9,808 nucleotides of DNA from Acidithiobacillus sp. GTDB taxonomy: Bacteria; Pseudomonadota; Gammaproteobacteria; Acidithiobacillales; Acidithiobacillaceae. The notes beneath the pieces are model-generated. The model was not told the origin of the DNA and made no database searches. It saw only the letters and a list, made by a program, of their open reading frames with translations. Every line of letters begins with the position of its first letter. Within the stretch, counting starts at the first letter, position 1. Below are positions 1 to 5,685 of this stretch, piece after piece. A program made the translations under genes and the position numbers. The DNA is taken from positions 1 to 9,808 of the forward strand of contig JAPTWR010000018.1 of assembly GCA_028065135.1 (NCBI GenBank), read 5' to 3'.

Positions 1-51
1 GGGCGGCAGGAGATAATCCGTCTTGCGATCAGCATCGAGAAAGTGGGACAT
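1..51 (-). CDS. Transposase N-terminus, IS1182-like (partial, runs off left edge)
   Basis: Only the first 17 codons lie in the window, reading leftwards from an ATG at 51. The peptide MSHFLDADRKTDYLLPP matches my memory of the conserved N-terminus of IS1182-family transposases, which continue with a DWLPEDHLARF-type segment; that part is outside the window. A good -10 hexamer (TATAAT, plus positions 81-86 read on the minus strand) lies about 30 bp upstream, with no convincing -35. The ribosome-binding site is weak. The IS terminal inverted repeat should fall at roughly 90-130, but I cannot define it without the other end. The family call rests on 17 residues, so it is tentative. Confidence 0.5.
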   Translation of the reverse strand, partial: MSHFLDADRKTDYLLPP

Positions 52-86
52 ATTTCACTCATCACATTGAATCATAGGTAATTATA

Positions 87-373
87 AGATAATTCGGCAC
101 AAAGTGAAAGTCCGACAGCCTGCTAGGATATATCCCTCCCGCAGAAGCTGAGGCAAACCATCAGACGCAGTTGCTGGAACAGGCCAACAGGGCGGCCGCT
201 TGAGGTACAAAAAATACCCTCCACGAAATACGGGGCGGTTCATTAAGGCGACGCAGTCAGCGCGTACGAATGTCTTGGCAGCGTTTTGGACCGATAGTGA
301 ACCGATACCTTCCTCCCGTAAAACTGGCTCATCCCTACCCATCGCAAAGGTTTCACGTCATGACCTGAGGTAG
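87..373. other. Non-coding stretch between IS end and group II intron domain V
   Basis: I see no convincing gene here. The longest frame (minus strand, 82-342, 86 codons) has no recognisable motif and no good ribosome-binding site. Because the intron's domain V starts at 374 on the plus strand, part of this stretch may be residual intron sequence (domain IV or the tail after a maturase gene) interrupted by the IS element. No reverse-transcriptase or maturase peptide could be read in any frame. Confidence 0.35.
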
Positions 374-446
374 GAGCCGTATGCGGTAATTCCGCTCGTA
401 CGGATCTGTGCGGGGGGCGGTGGGTAACTACTGTCTCTACCGCGAC
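374..446 (+). ncRNA. Group II intron 3' end: domains V and VI
   Basis: Positions 374-406 form a domain V-like hairpin. It starts GAGCCGTATGCGG, contains the AGC catalytic triad, and is closed by CGCTCGTACGGATC. Positions 407-446 form domain VI: GCGG (410-413) pairs with CCGC (440-443), and the next arms pair using several G-U wobbles, which supports a plus-strand RNA. A439 is unpaired and 7 nt from a terminal AC at 445-446, the geometry expected for the lariat branch point and intron end. One oddity is that the lower stem ends GATC where GUUC is more usual, leaving the triad G opposite an A. The rest of the intron is missing or lies beyond the left edge, so it looks truncated or split. It is antisense to the protease gene and ends 3 bp past its stop codon. 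Confidence 0.75.
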
Positions 447-449
447 CCT

Positions 450-2726
450 TTAGATGTCTTCGTTCTCAATATCGATCTCGGTGTCGATGACTGCGACCTC
501 CACGAAGGTGCTGAGCTCGTCGCGAAGCTCGTTGTAGACGTCATCGCTCTCATCGCCAGTGCCGATCGACAGGACAAAGACCGTTTCCAAGGGAGGGACT
601 TCATCAGAGCTACTCATCTCGTAGAGGTATAAATCGCGGCTGAAGAGGCGAGCATAGACCCGCAAATTGTCGCCATCAAACTGAACGCCGTCCGCGAAAG
701 ATTTTTTGTGGTGCCGCACAGGCGACCACTTGTGATCCAATTCCCGCGCCTGCTGTTCGGTCAGGCGCTCTTTCTTAAGCGGTCCGAGCAGATTGCGAAA
801 CTGGGCGTTACCGTTCGCTGTCGTGCCGCGCTCAAATTGCAGCGCCGTTTCCAAGCGGGCGCTGAAGTAGTTCATCCCCGCAATATCTGAGACCATTGGG
901 TGCGGGTTAAGGATTGCGGTCAGCACGCCAGCCCCCTTCAGCTTTCCTGTCTTTCGTAGTGAGGGAGGTATCGGAAGCTCCCAGTAAAAGGCGGCGCCGG
1001 GACGAAGCTGCGCTGTCCACTGAAGTGTGACAAATCCCGGCCGGCATTCCCAAGGCAGAGGGTCGACCGCAGGCGTGCCGAAACCGAGCTTGGGATCGAA
1101 CGCATCCCGATCCGCATTATGCAAAAGCAGAGCTTTGACCAGATCAGGCGACGCATCGCGCAGGCGCGCCATAGTATGAGCCGCCACTGGCGACGTCAGT
1201 GCCGTGGCGAAGCTCGACCCTTCCGTGATTGTGCCACCGATTACGCGCACCTTCGAGAAGTGCGATAGATCGGGCTTCAACATGCAGGACGGGCCAGGGC
1301 CGCTCAGGCTGACGCTGCATTCCCCAGCAGGATCGCCGCCATTATCATGCTGCCGTCCCCCAACAGTGATGGCCGCTTCGCAATCGGCGGGGGGGTGAAG
1401 GTGGGTGCCTGGTTTGTTCCCGACTGAGATGATCGGAAGCACTTTATGCTTGCGTGCCAGCACCGCGATGTCGTGCGAAAGCGGATTCACGTCATCCAGA
1501 TGGCAATCTTCCTTCAGGTTCAGCGAGAAATTCCAAACCCGCGTATTCGTGGCGGCACCCATTATGGCATCTAGGTAAGCGATGAAGTCCTGTGGGTCGG
1601 GGAAGACAGGGGCTCCCTGTTTTGCCACCGCCTGCGCCGTGCCGACCTGGCAGTAGAGAGGCGGAAGCGACAAGTTGTTGTTCCAGTCATGCCCCTGCAC
1701 GATCAGCGATGTGATCTGGTTCCCATGCTTGGCATCGGCATGGCCATCGGCGACGAAGGATGGTGCGCGCCATGCTTCAGCGTGTTTGTACGAGTTTGCT
1801 GTCAGACCCCCATCTACCACCCCGACGATCGGAAGGCCCGACATATTGGCGGGCAAAGGGCGATTCGGTTCCACCCCGTCTCCTGGTGCCGTGCTGGTTA
1901 TAGGGCTAACCGGATCAATTCTGAACACAGTACCGGAGGCCAGCATTTGCCCGAGCGCGGCCTTCGTTGGAATAATCATGGTCGCACGGGCATGACTCCG
2001 TTGCCGGTAATCGCGCATCGCCAAGGCGATTCGATCACCTTCGCTCGCCGCCGCCTGCAAGTTGCGCCGCATAACAGCGGGAACGTCGGAATCGAGACCC
2101 GTGCGAACCTTTTCAAGCAGCGGCGGCGGCGAAAAGATCGCCTGATCGCGCAGCGCGGCCACTTTCTGGAGGAGGTGTTCTCCCGCCTCTCTGTTTCGAA
2201 GCGGCATGAGCCAAGTGATGAAGGCACGGCCAGTTTCGTTTTCGGGTGCCTTGTCCCACAGGGCATCAAGCGTCCGTCCGGCGGTCGCATTCTGCTCACT
2301 GAAGAAACCCGCCCTCTGCACCCGAGAAATATCCACCAATTCCTTTACGTGCTGCGTGTGCTCGATCTGGCCAGCGAGACGGCCCAACTGATCAGCCTGT
2401 ATCTGGACAAGGTAGCCGGCGCGATGCGGCGTGATCAGTTGCGCGCCGTACATCGGATTGAACAGATCATCAGGCGTGTAGGACGGCGCGAGGGAATCTT
2501 CGAACATGACCGCATACACGACGACTTGGCCTCTGAAGCTCGGCTGATCGGCGGCGGTTTCGGCCATTCTCTGGAAAGCTTTGGCCAAGGCTTTGCGTTG
2601 CTCATCCAGCCGGTCGCCAATAATGCTTTCGGCCGACTTTCCGCCGCCGCTAACACGCTTTGGCTTGGGGTCTTGCGTGAAGCGCAAAACCGGATTCAGG
2701 AGGGGGCGCCGCGGAGAGTCAGCCAT
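450..2726 (-). CDS. ietS: Subtilisin-like (S8) serine protease, IetS-like partner of the AAA+ ATPase
   Basis: A 758-aa protein, larger than secreted subtilases and with no signal peptide, so probably cytoplasmic. The first ~295 residues are a family-specific N-terminal region. The S8 catalytic domain follows: Asp305 in VGVVDGG, His334 in KHGNQITS, the oxyanion Asn437 in SVGN, and Ser505 in EGSSFATAL. All catalytic residues are present, so the enzyme should be active. The last ~200 residues are an acidic C-terminal extension. The ATG at 2726 overlaps the end of the ATPase gene by 8 bp and is preceded by GAGG at 6 nt spacing, implying translational coupling. An AAA+ ATPase immediately followed by an S8 protease is the layout of ietA/ietS, described on Ti plasmid pTiC58 as a toxin-antitoxin-like stability and incompatibility pair and later reported as anti-phage. 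By analogy the protease is the toxic effector. Confidence is high for the enzyme class and lower for the exact role. Confidence 0.88.
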   Translation of the reverse strand: MADSPRRPLLNPVLRFTQDPKPKRVSGGGKSAESIIGDRLDEQRKALAKAFQRMAETAADQPSFRGQVVVYAVMFEDSLAPSYTPDDLFNPMYGAQLITPHRAGYLVQIQADQLGRLAGQIEHTQHVKELVDISRVQRAGFFSEQNATAGRTLDALWDKAPENETGRAFITWLMPLRNREAGEHLLQKVAALRDQAIFSPPPLLEKVRTGLDSDVPAVMRRNLQAAASEGDRIALAMRDYRQRSHARATMIIPTKAALGQMLASGTVFRIDPVSPITSTAPGDGVEPNRPLPANMSGLPIVGVVDGGLTANSYKHAEAWRAPSFVADGHADAKHGNQITSLIVQGHDWNNNLSLPPLYCQVGTAQAVAKQGAPVFPDPQDFIAYLDAIMGAATNTRVWNFSLNLKEDCHLDDVNPLSHDIAVLARKHKVLPIISVGNKPGTHLHPPADCEAAITVGGRQHDNGGDPAGECSVSLSGPGPSCMLKPDLSHFSKVRVIGGTITEGSSFATALTSPVAAHTMARLRDASPDLVKALLLHNADRDAFDPKLGFGTPAVDPLPWECRPGFVTLQWTAQLRPGAAFYWELPIPPSLRKTGKLKGAGVLTAILNPHPMVSDIAGMNYFSARLETALQFERGTTANGNAQFRNLLGPLKKERLTEQQARELDHKWSPVRHHKKSFADGVQFDGDNLRVYARLFSRDLYLYEMSSSDEVPPLETVFVLSIGTGDESDDVYNELRDELSTFVEVAVIDTEIDIENEDI

Positions 2727-3843
2727 CCTTCACCTCTTTCAAATACTTGTTCACCATTTGACGGCTGACACCAACGATCCGAGCAATCTCAGCTTGGCTG
2801 ATCTCGCCTTTCTCTCTGAGGAAGGTGCTAACCGTTCTCTTTGCCTGTGCGTCCAGATCATTATTGCTTATCAGCCGCGCACTGCCCGATCGTGATCCCG
2901 CGACCGCCAGCAAAATCTTAGTAAGCGCAGTTTCCGCGCCGGAAAGGATAGTGCGCCGTCTTGCCGCTAGCCCGATGTTCTCGATATCGGCGCCGTTCAA
3001 TCCGTCCGAGACCTGCGCCAGAAGCGCGGCTTCATCGCGCCGCGCTTTATCGCCTTCATAAAGGAAATGCAGCCACAGGCTTTCACGCACATCGCGGTCA
3101 GGTTGGCTGATCTCTGCCTTGTAAGGAAAACGTCGCCATATTGCGGGATCAAGCAGGTGAGGGTGATTGGTCGCCGCTACGGTAATCACATCATCTGTTA
3201 GTGAATCCAGCCCTTGAAGCACTGTGTTTACGACACGCTTTAGTTCCCCAAGCTCGTGGCGGTCATCACGAACTTTGGCGATGGCATCCATCTCATCCAA
3301 AAAGAGAACTGCCTTCTTGGAGGGCACATACTCAAATATTCCTCTAATGTTTTTCGCGGTTTCACCCAATCTGGACGAGATCAATGAGTCGAGTCGTGCG
3401 ATATAGAATGGTCGCCCGAGCGAAGCTGCCACATGTCCAGCGAGAAGGGTCTTCCCTGTGCCTGGCGGGCCGTAAAGAAGGAGTCCGAGGCGTGCAGATA
3501 CGCCCTTTTCACTCAAGAGGTCGATGTTCTTAGCGTCATCGATAAATTGAGAAATAGTAGCGCCAGGTTCTCCATTCAGCATGACGGGCGTTGTCGGCCA
3601 CTGGCCCTCCTCGATCAGAGGCAGGCGAGACGCGCTGTCGCGTGGAAGCGTCTCTGCGTAACCAGAAGCCTGAAGTGGGACACCACGCTTCCGTAACGTA
3701 GATTGGATCGATCTTGCAGTCTCTTGATTGCCTTGGGAGGCGAGTTGGCGTGCGATGCCTCCTCCAAGGCGTCGCACAGCGGTGTAGTCCGCAGACATTG
3801 CGGCTTCGATAAGCTCTGATATGAGTATGCTGTCAACTTCCAT
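2719..3843 (-). CDS. ietA: AAA+ ATPase with C-terminal helix-turn-helix, IetA-like
   Basis: From the ATG at 3843 the product is 374 aa. Residues ~1-95 are a helical N-terminal region. The AAA+ core has Walker A GPPGTGKT (125-132), Walker B VLFLDE (179-184), sensor 1 AATN (223-226) and arginine-finger candidates Arg237/Arg238 in WRRF. Residues ~347-370 (ISQAEIARIVGVSRQMVNKY) resemble a helix-turn-helix, so the ATPase may bind DNA and control its own promoter. I prefer the 3843 start over an in-frame start at 3906, because a near-consensus promoter lies between them and would be inside the coding region otherwise. No Shine-Dalgarno precedes 3843 and transcription should begin at about that codon, so the message is probably leaderless. 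The gene overlaps the downstream protease by 8 bp. In the pTiC58 pair the ATPase was the protective partner; here that role is inferred. Confidence 0.88.
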   Translation of the reverse strand: MEVDSILISELIEAAMSADYTAVRRLGGGIARQLASQGNQETARSIQSTLRKRGVPLQASGYAETLPRDSASRLPLIEEGQWPTTPVMLNGEPGATISQFIDDAKNIDLLSEKGVSARLGLLLYGPPGTGKTLLAGHVAASLGRPFYIARLDSLISSRLGETAKNIRGIFEYVPSKKAVLFLDEMDAIAKVRDDRHELGELKRVVNTVLQGLDSLTDDVITVAATNHPHLLDPAIWRRFPYKAEISQPDRDVRESLWLHFLYEGDKARRDEAALLAQVSDGLNGADIENIGLAARRRTILSGAETALTKILLAVAGSRSGSARLISNNDLDAQAKRTVSTFLREKGEISQAEIARIVGVSRQMVNKYLKEVKDG

Positions 3844-3900
3844 AACATGGATTATACGTTGTTTTTCACAAATGTCAACTAGAAAATACATTTTGTCAAC
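3831..3900 (-). repeat. Three GTTGACA direct repeats on a 21-bp lattice (candidate operator)
   Basis: The heptamer GTTGACA occurs on the minus strand at plus positions 3894-3900, 3873-3879 and 3831-3837. Intervals are 21 and 42 bp, two and four helical turns, so all copies lie on the same DNA face. The middle copy contains the -35, and the last lies within the first codons of the ATPase gene. The empty lattice slot (3852-3858) is occupied by the -10. An autoregulatory site for the HTH of the ATPase is a reasonable inference. Part of the similarity could be chance, since the -35 consensus itself supplies TTGACA. Confidence 0.45.
3851..3878 (-). promoter_or_regulatory. Sigma-70 type promoter of the ATPase-protease operon
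   Basis: On the minus strand a perfect -35 TTGACA (plus 3873-3878) and a perfect -10 TATAAT (plus 3851-3856) are separated by 16 bp. The predicted start lies at about 3843-3845, on or next to the ATG at 3843, so the transcript would have little or no leader. This is the clearest promoter in the window. Confidence 0.8.
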
Positions 3901-4104
3901 ACGCATAGCGATTTTTTGGTGCCATTTGCCAGCACCTTTCTTTTCTCAAGTCATAGCCGCGCCAAGATCGGGATCTGCCAGCGTAGCGTTATGCTTACCA
4001 TTGGCCGCGGTTGGCGTATCAATAAACGCGACGCGCGCGTCACATATTCCGATACGTTTGCCAGTTGGTCGTGAGGCGCGGAGGCGTTCTGGATAGACGA
4101 GGCG

Positions 4105-4242
4105 ATGGGTGAAAACAAAAACACCGGGATCAATTTGATCCCGGAGCAAAATGCCAAAAAGGTTGGCGGTAGTGACATGACTGCGGTGACAATCCGCGCC
4201 GGTCTGGATTTGGGGTGCGCCTCTGGCGACCGCGTGTCCTAG
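4105..4242 (+). CDS. Possible 45-aa ORF or gene relic, unknown
   Basis: A 45-codon frame beginning MGENKNTGINLIPEQNAKK and ending at a TAG that shares the CTAG tetramer with the stop of the opposite-strand membrane gene. The open frame extends a few codons upstream of this ATG (...EAFWIDEA) to a TGA. The composition looks protein-like, but there is no good ribosome-binding site and I recognise no family. It overlaps a minus-strand terminator. It may be the 3' remnant of a larger broken gene. The rest of 3907-4104 holds no gene that I can support. Confidence 0.2.
   Translation: MGENKNTGINLIPEQNAKKVGGSDMTAVTIRAGLDLGCASGDRVS
4112..4144 (-). terminator. Rho-independent terminator of the 227-aa/100-aa operon
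   Basis: Plus positions 4124-4144 are a perfect inverted repeat with arms CCGGGATCAA around a single central base (about an 8-bp stem with a 5-nt loop). On the minus strand it is followed by TGTTTTTGTTTT (4123-4112). It lies about 95 bp beyond the stop of the 100-aa membrane gene, in the right orientation to end that operon before the ATPase promoter. Confidence 0.7.
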
Positions 4243-4541
4243 TGGGCAAACGCCTGATGCACCGCACCATAAAAAATGATCATGCCCATGATCACCGCGA
4301 AGAACACTGCGATGAAATAAATCAGCGGATGGATATCGCTTTCCGGCACTTCCATTTGCAGCTTCCAGGCGCCAAAAAGGAGGGCAAGAGAGACCCAAAG
4401 CCCCGCGCCCAGTGCCGGTATGAGCCAACCCATTTGTGGATGCTCAATCACTATCATGGCGACCAGCGCACCAACGGCTCCGCACGATGCAATGGCCGCC
4501 AGCATCCACCCTATGCACGTTTTACGTTTGGTCTGATTCAT
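4239..4541 (-). CDS. Small membrane protein with three predicted helices, unknown
   Basis: A 100-aa protein starting MNQTKRKTCIGW. Three hydrophobic stretches are visible at about residues 10-32, 38-59 and 72-94, with a basic N-terminus and short polar loops (including EVPESD at 64-69). I do not recognise a family. I chose the ATG at 4541: GAGG lies 6 nt upstream, and the preceding gene's TAA ends one base before it. An in-frame GTG at 4553 is possible but would overlap that gene. The one-base spacing implies translational coupling with the 227-aa gene, so the two products probably act together, for example a cytosolic protein with an inner-membrane partner. A terminator follows at 4144-4112. 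A membrane effector or an anchor are both possible; neither is shown by the sequence. Confidence 0.7.
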   Translation of the reverse strand: MNQTKRKTCIGWMLAAIASCGAVGALVAMIVIEHPQMGWLIPALGAGLWVSLALLFGAWKLQMEVPESDIHPLIYFIAVFFAVIMGMIIFYGAVHQAFAH

Positions 4542-4542
4542 A

Positions 4543-5226
4543 TTATGCCTCACAGTGACGCGCCGGGCGTCCCGCTTTCGGGGGGATACGCTGATATAGA
4601 CCGGAACAGCAGTGTGAGGGCGCGCTTTCCATGGCCCGCATACGCTGTGCCCGAATTTCCGGCGTTAGAGCGCCTTGCAGATAGGCGTATTGGCCAAGGG
4701 TGGGGCGGCCTATGTGATCTCGCAGGAAAAGCAGCAGTTCCGAATCCATCCAGTGGAACAGCGCCTCGGTCAAATCCTGTACCGCGTTCATATTGGTAAT
4801 TGGGCTGGCTAACTGGGCGACGAGGATGATGGTGTAGTCATCCTCCCAGAGCTGGAGACCCGGACACACCGGCTTGTGGGGCAGAGAGAGAAAAAAGTCG
4901 GGATTCACGGCCAAGTCCAGCAGGGACATGAGGACAGGCTCGCCATCGTTGAGCGCTTTTTGGGGGAGCCTGCGGGCCAACGCCTGTTCAAGGGATGCGA
5001 TTTCCATCCGGCTTTCATAAAAGGCCCCATCGTCCGTGCAGGCCAGACAGATAATTTCCGATTGCTGTCTTAAGAAGCCGAAAAAGGGCCAACCTTCGTG
5101 GCTCATGCAGTATCCGAAGCGGTCGGTAAAAACCCATTGATAAAAATGCCGCTGGCGGAAGGACTGGACATCCTGGGCGCGGCACTGGTCGTTGATGGTG
5201 TTGCGATAAATGGTCGCCTGAGTCAT
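4543..5226 (-). CDS. Unknown 227-aa cytosolic protein, first gene of a two-gene operon
   Basis: The frame is open upstream to 5337, but the ATG at 5226 has a good ribosome-binding site (AAAGGAAC, about 6 nt away), giving 227 aa starting MTQATIYRNT. I do not recognise a family. The protein has no signal peptide or membrane segment and is rich in aromatic residues around 28-51 (HFYQWVFTDRFGYC, GWPFFGF). It has eight cysteines: 15, 40, 60, 63, 121, 206, 207 and 225. The pair at 60/63 forms a CLAC motif but no second matching pair makes an obvious zinc finger. A hydrophobic strand, YTIILVAQLA, sits at 131-140. The downstream membrane gene begins one base after its TAA, so they are co-translated. 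A near-palindrome at 5246-5265 just upstream suggests repressor control. Its position between an RloC-like gene and an IetAS-like pair makes a defence or stability role worth testing. Confidence 0.65.
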   Translation of the reverse strand: MTQATIYRNTINDQCRAQDVQSFRQRHFYQWVFTDRFGYCMSHEGWPFFGFLRQQSEIICLACTDDGAFYESRMEIASLEQALARRLPQKALNDGEPVLMSLLDLAVNPDFFLSLPHKPVCPGLQLWEDDYTIILVAQLASPITNMNAVQDLTEALFHWMDSELLLFLRDHIGRPTLGQYAYLQGALTPEIRAQRMRAMESAPSHCCSGLYQRIPPKAGRPARHCEA

Positions 5227-5245
5227 TGGATAGTTCCTTTGAGTA

Positions 5246-5265
5246 ATGTGTCCACATGGGCACAT
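5246..5265 (-). promoter_or_regulatory. Candidate operator: 20-bp near-palindrome before the 227-aa gene
   Basis: ATGTGTCCACATGGGCACAT: eight of ten position pairs are complementary (arms ATGTG/CACAT and CCA/TGG). It ends 20 bp before the start codon and just upstream of the ribosome-binding site, a typical position for a repressor site covering the transcription start. I found no convincing -35/-10 pair beside it. Confidence 0.4.
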
Positions 5266-5527
5266 CACCAAATTACCACCCGCCTCCTGGCAAAAAGCTT
5301 TTTTGAAAAATTCTGTGCTTTCTTTCCCGCTTCTCATCTGTTTTAAGGGCTAATGGGTTGGAAGATGAATGTCTGTGAGGAGTGTGTGCGGAAGCTTTCT
5401 GGTTAGAGTGAGATGGTGTACAGTTTGTGAAAATTTTACCTGAACTCTCTCCGGTTAGATGCCTCCTGTAGAGATTTTGTGCTGAAGGGCCGGTACAGAC
5501 TGATTGCGGTCATTGGCCAGGCCTGAA
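5266..5527. other. Intergenic stretch with no recognised gene
   Basis: No supported coding frame. A short palindrome, AAAAAGCTTTTT, lies at about 5293-5304. Two GGTTAGA copies (about 5401 and 5452) and the pyrimidine-rich segment CTGAACTCTCTCCGG (about 5441-5455) could be insertion-sequence residue, but I cannot identify an element or inverted-repeat pair. The promoter of the 227-aa gene should lie at its left end. Confidence 0.3.
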
Positions 5528-5617
5528 TCATTCCCACTCTATCATCGACAAATGCCTGCTAATCAATGAAATAAATACGTTGCGAAAACTCATCATGCTG
5601 ATGCCACGATCAGTCAT
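5528..5617 (-). CDS. Possible 29-aa small ORF downstream of the RloC-like gene
   Basis: Begins MTDRGISMMSFRNVFISLIS and ends with TGA at 5530-5528. The ATG is preceded by GGAG at 5 nt spacing, a better site than chance usually gives. The peptide is short and moderately hydrophobic in the middle. It lies 68 bp after the stop of the RloC-like gene, so it could be read from the same transcript. No homology is known to me, and it may be fortuitous. Confidence 0.2.
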   Translation of the reverse strand: MTDRGISMMSFRNVFISLISRHLSMIEWE

Positions 5618-5654
5618 AACTACTCCGACTTGGTCGCGTATGCAAGCAGTATCG

Positions 5655-5685
5655 CGCGCATGAGCGGTCCCAGGCACGATGCGCG
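5655..5685 (-). repeat. Inverted repeat immediately after the RloC-like stop codon
   Basis: Perfect 7-bp arms CGCGCAT/ATGCGCG flank a 17-bp spacer and abut the TAA of the RloC-like gene. There is no following T-run, so it is not a standard intrinsic terminator. It could be an mRNA 3' stem that protects or attenuates the transcript. Confidence 0.35.

Noticed and set aside
1689..2768. A 359-codon plus-strand frame opposite the 5' half of the protease gene
   Set aside because: It is antisense to a gene with an intact catalytic domain, is rich in Arg/His as expected for a complementary-strand shadow in GC-rich DNA, and has no ribosome-binding site or recognisable motif.
3844..3906. A 21-residue N-terminal extension of the ATPase (start at 3906)
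   Set aside because: The perfect -35 and -10 hexamers lie inside this extension, so a transcript from that promoter would not contain it.
3912..3945. GGTGC/GCACC hairpin followed by TTTCTTTT on the plus strand, as a terminator
   Set aside because: The stem is only 5 bp and no plus-strand gene to the left needs it.
3946..4428. A 160-codon minus-strand frame through the terminator and the 100-aa gene
   Set aside because: It runs in a different frame from the membrane gene, reads through the terminator hairpin and has no ribosome-binding site.
4215..4799. A 194-codon plus-strand frame across the 100-aa and 227-aa genes
   Set aside because: It overlaps two minus-strand genes that have good ribosome-binding sites, coupled spacing and a terminator; its His/Arg-rich composition is that of a shadow.
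5227..5337. A 37-residue N-terminal extension of the 227-aa protein
   Set aside because: The internal ATG at 5226 has a clear Shine-Dalgarno, and the extension covers the candidate operator.
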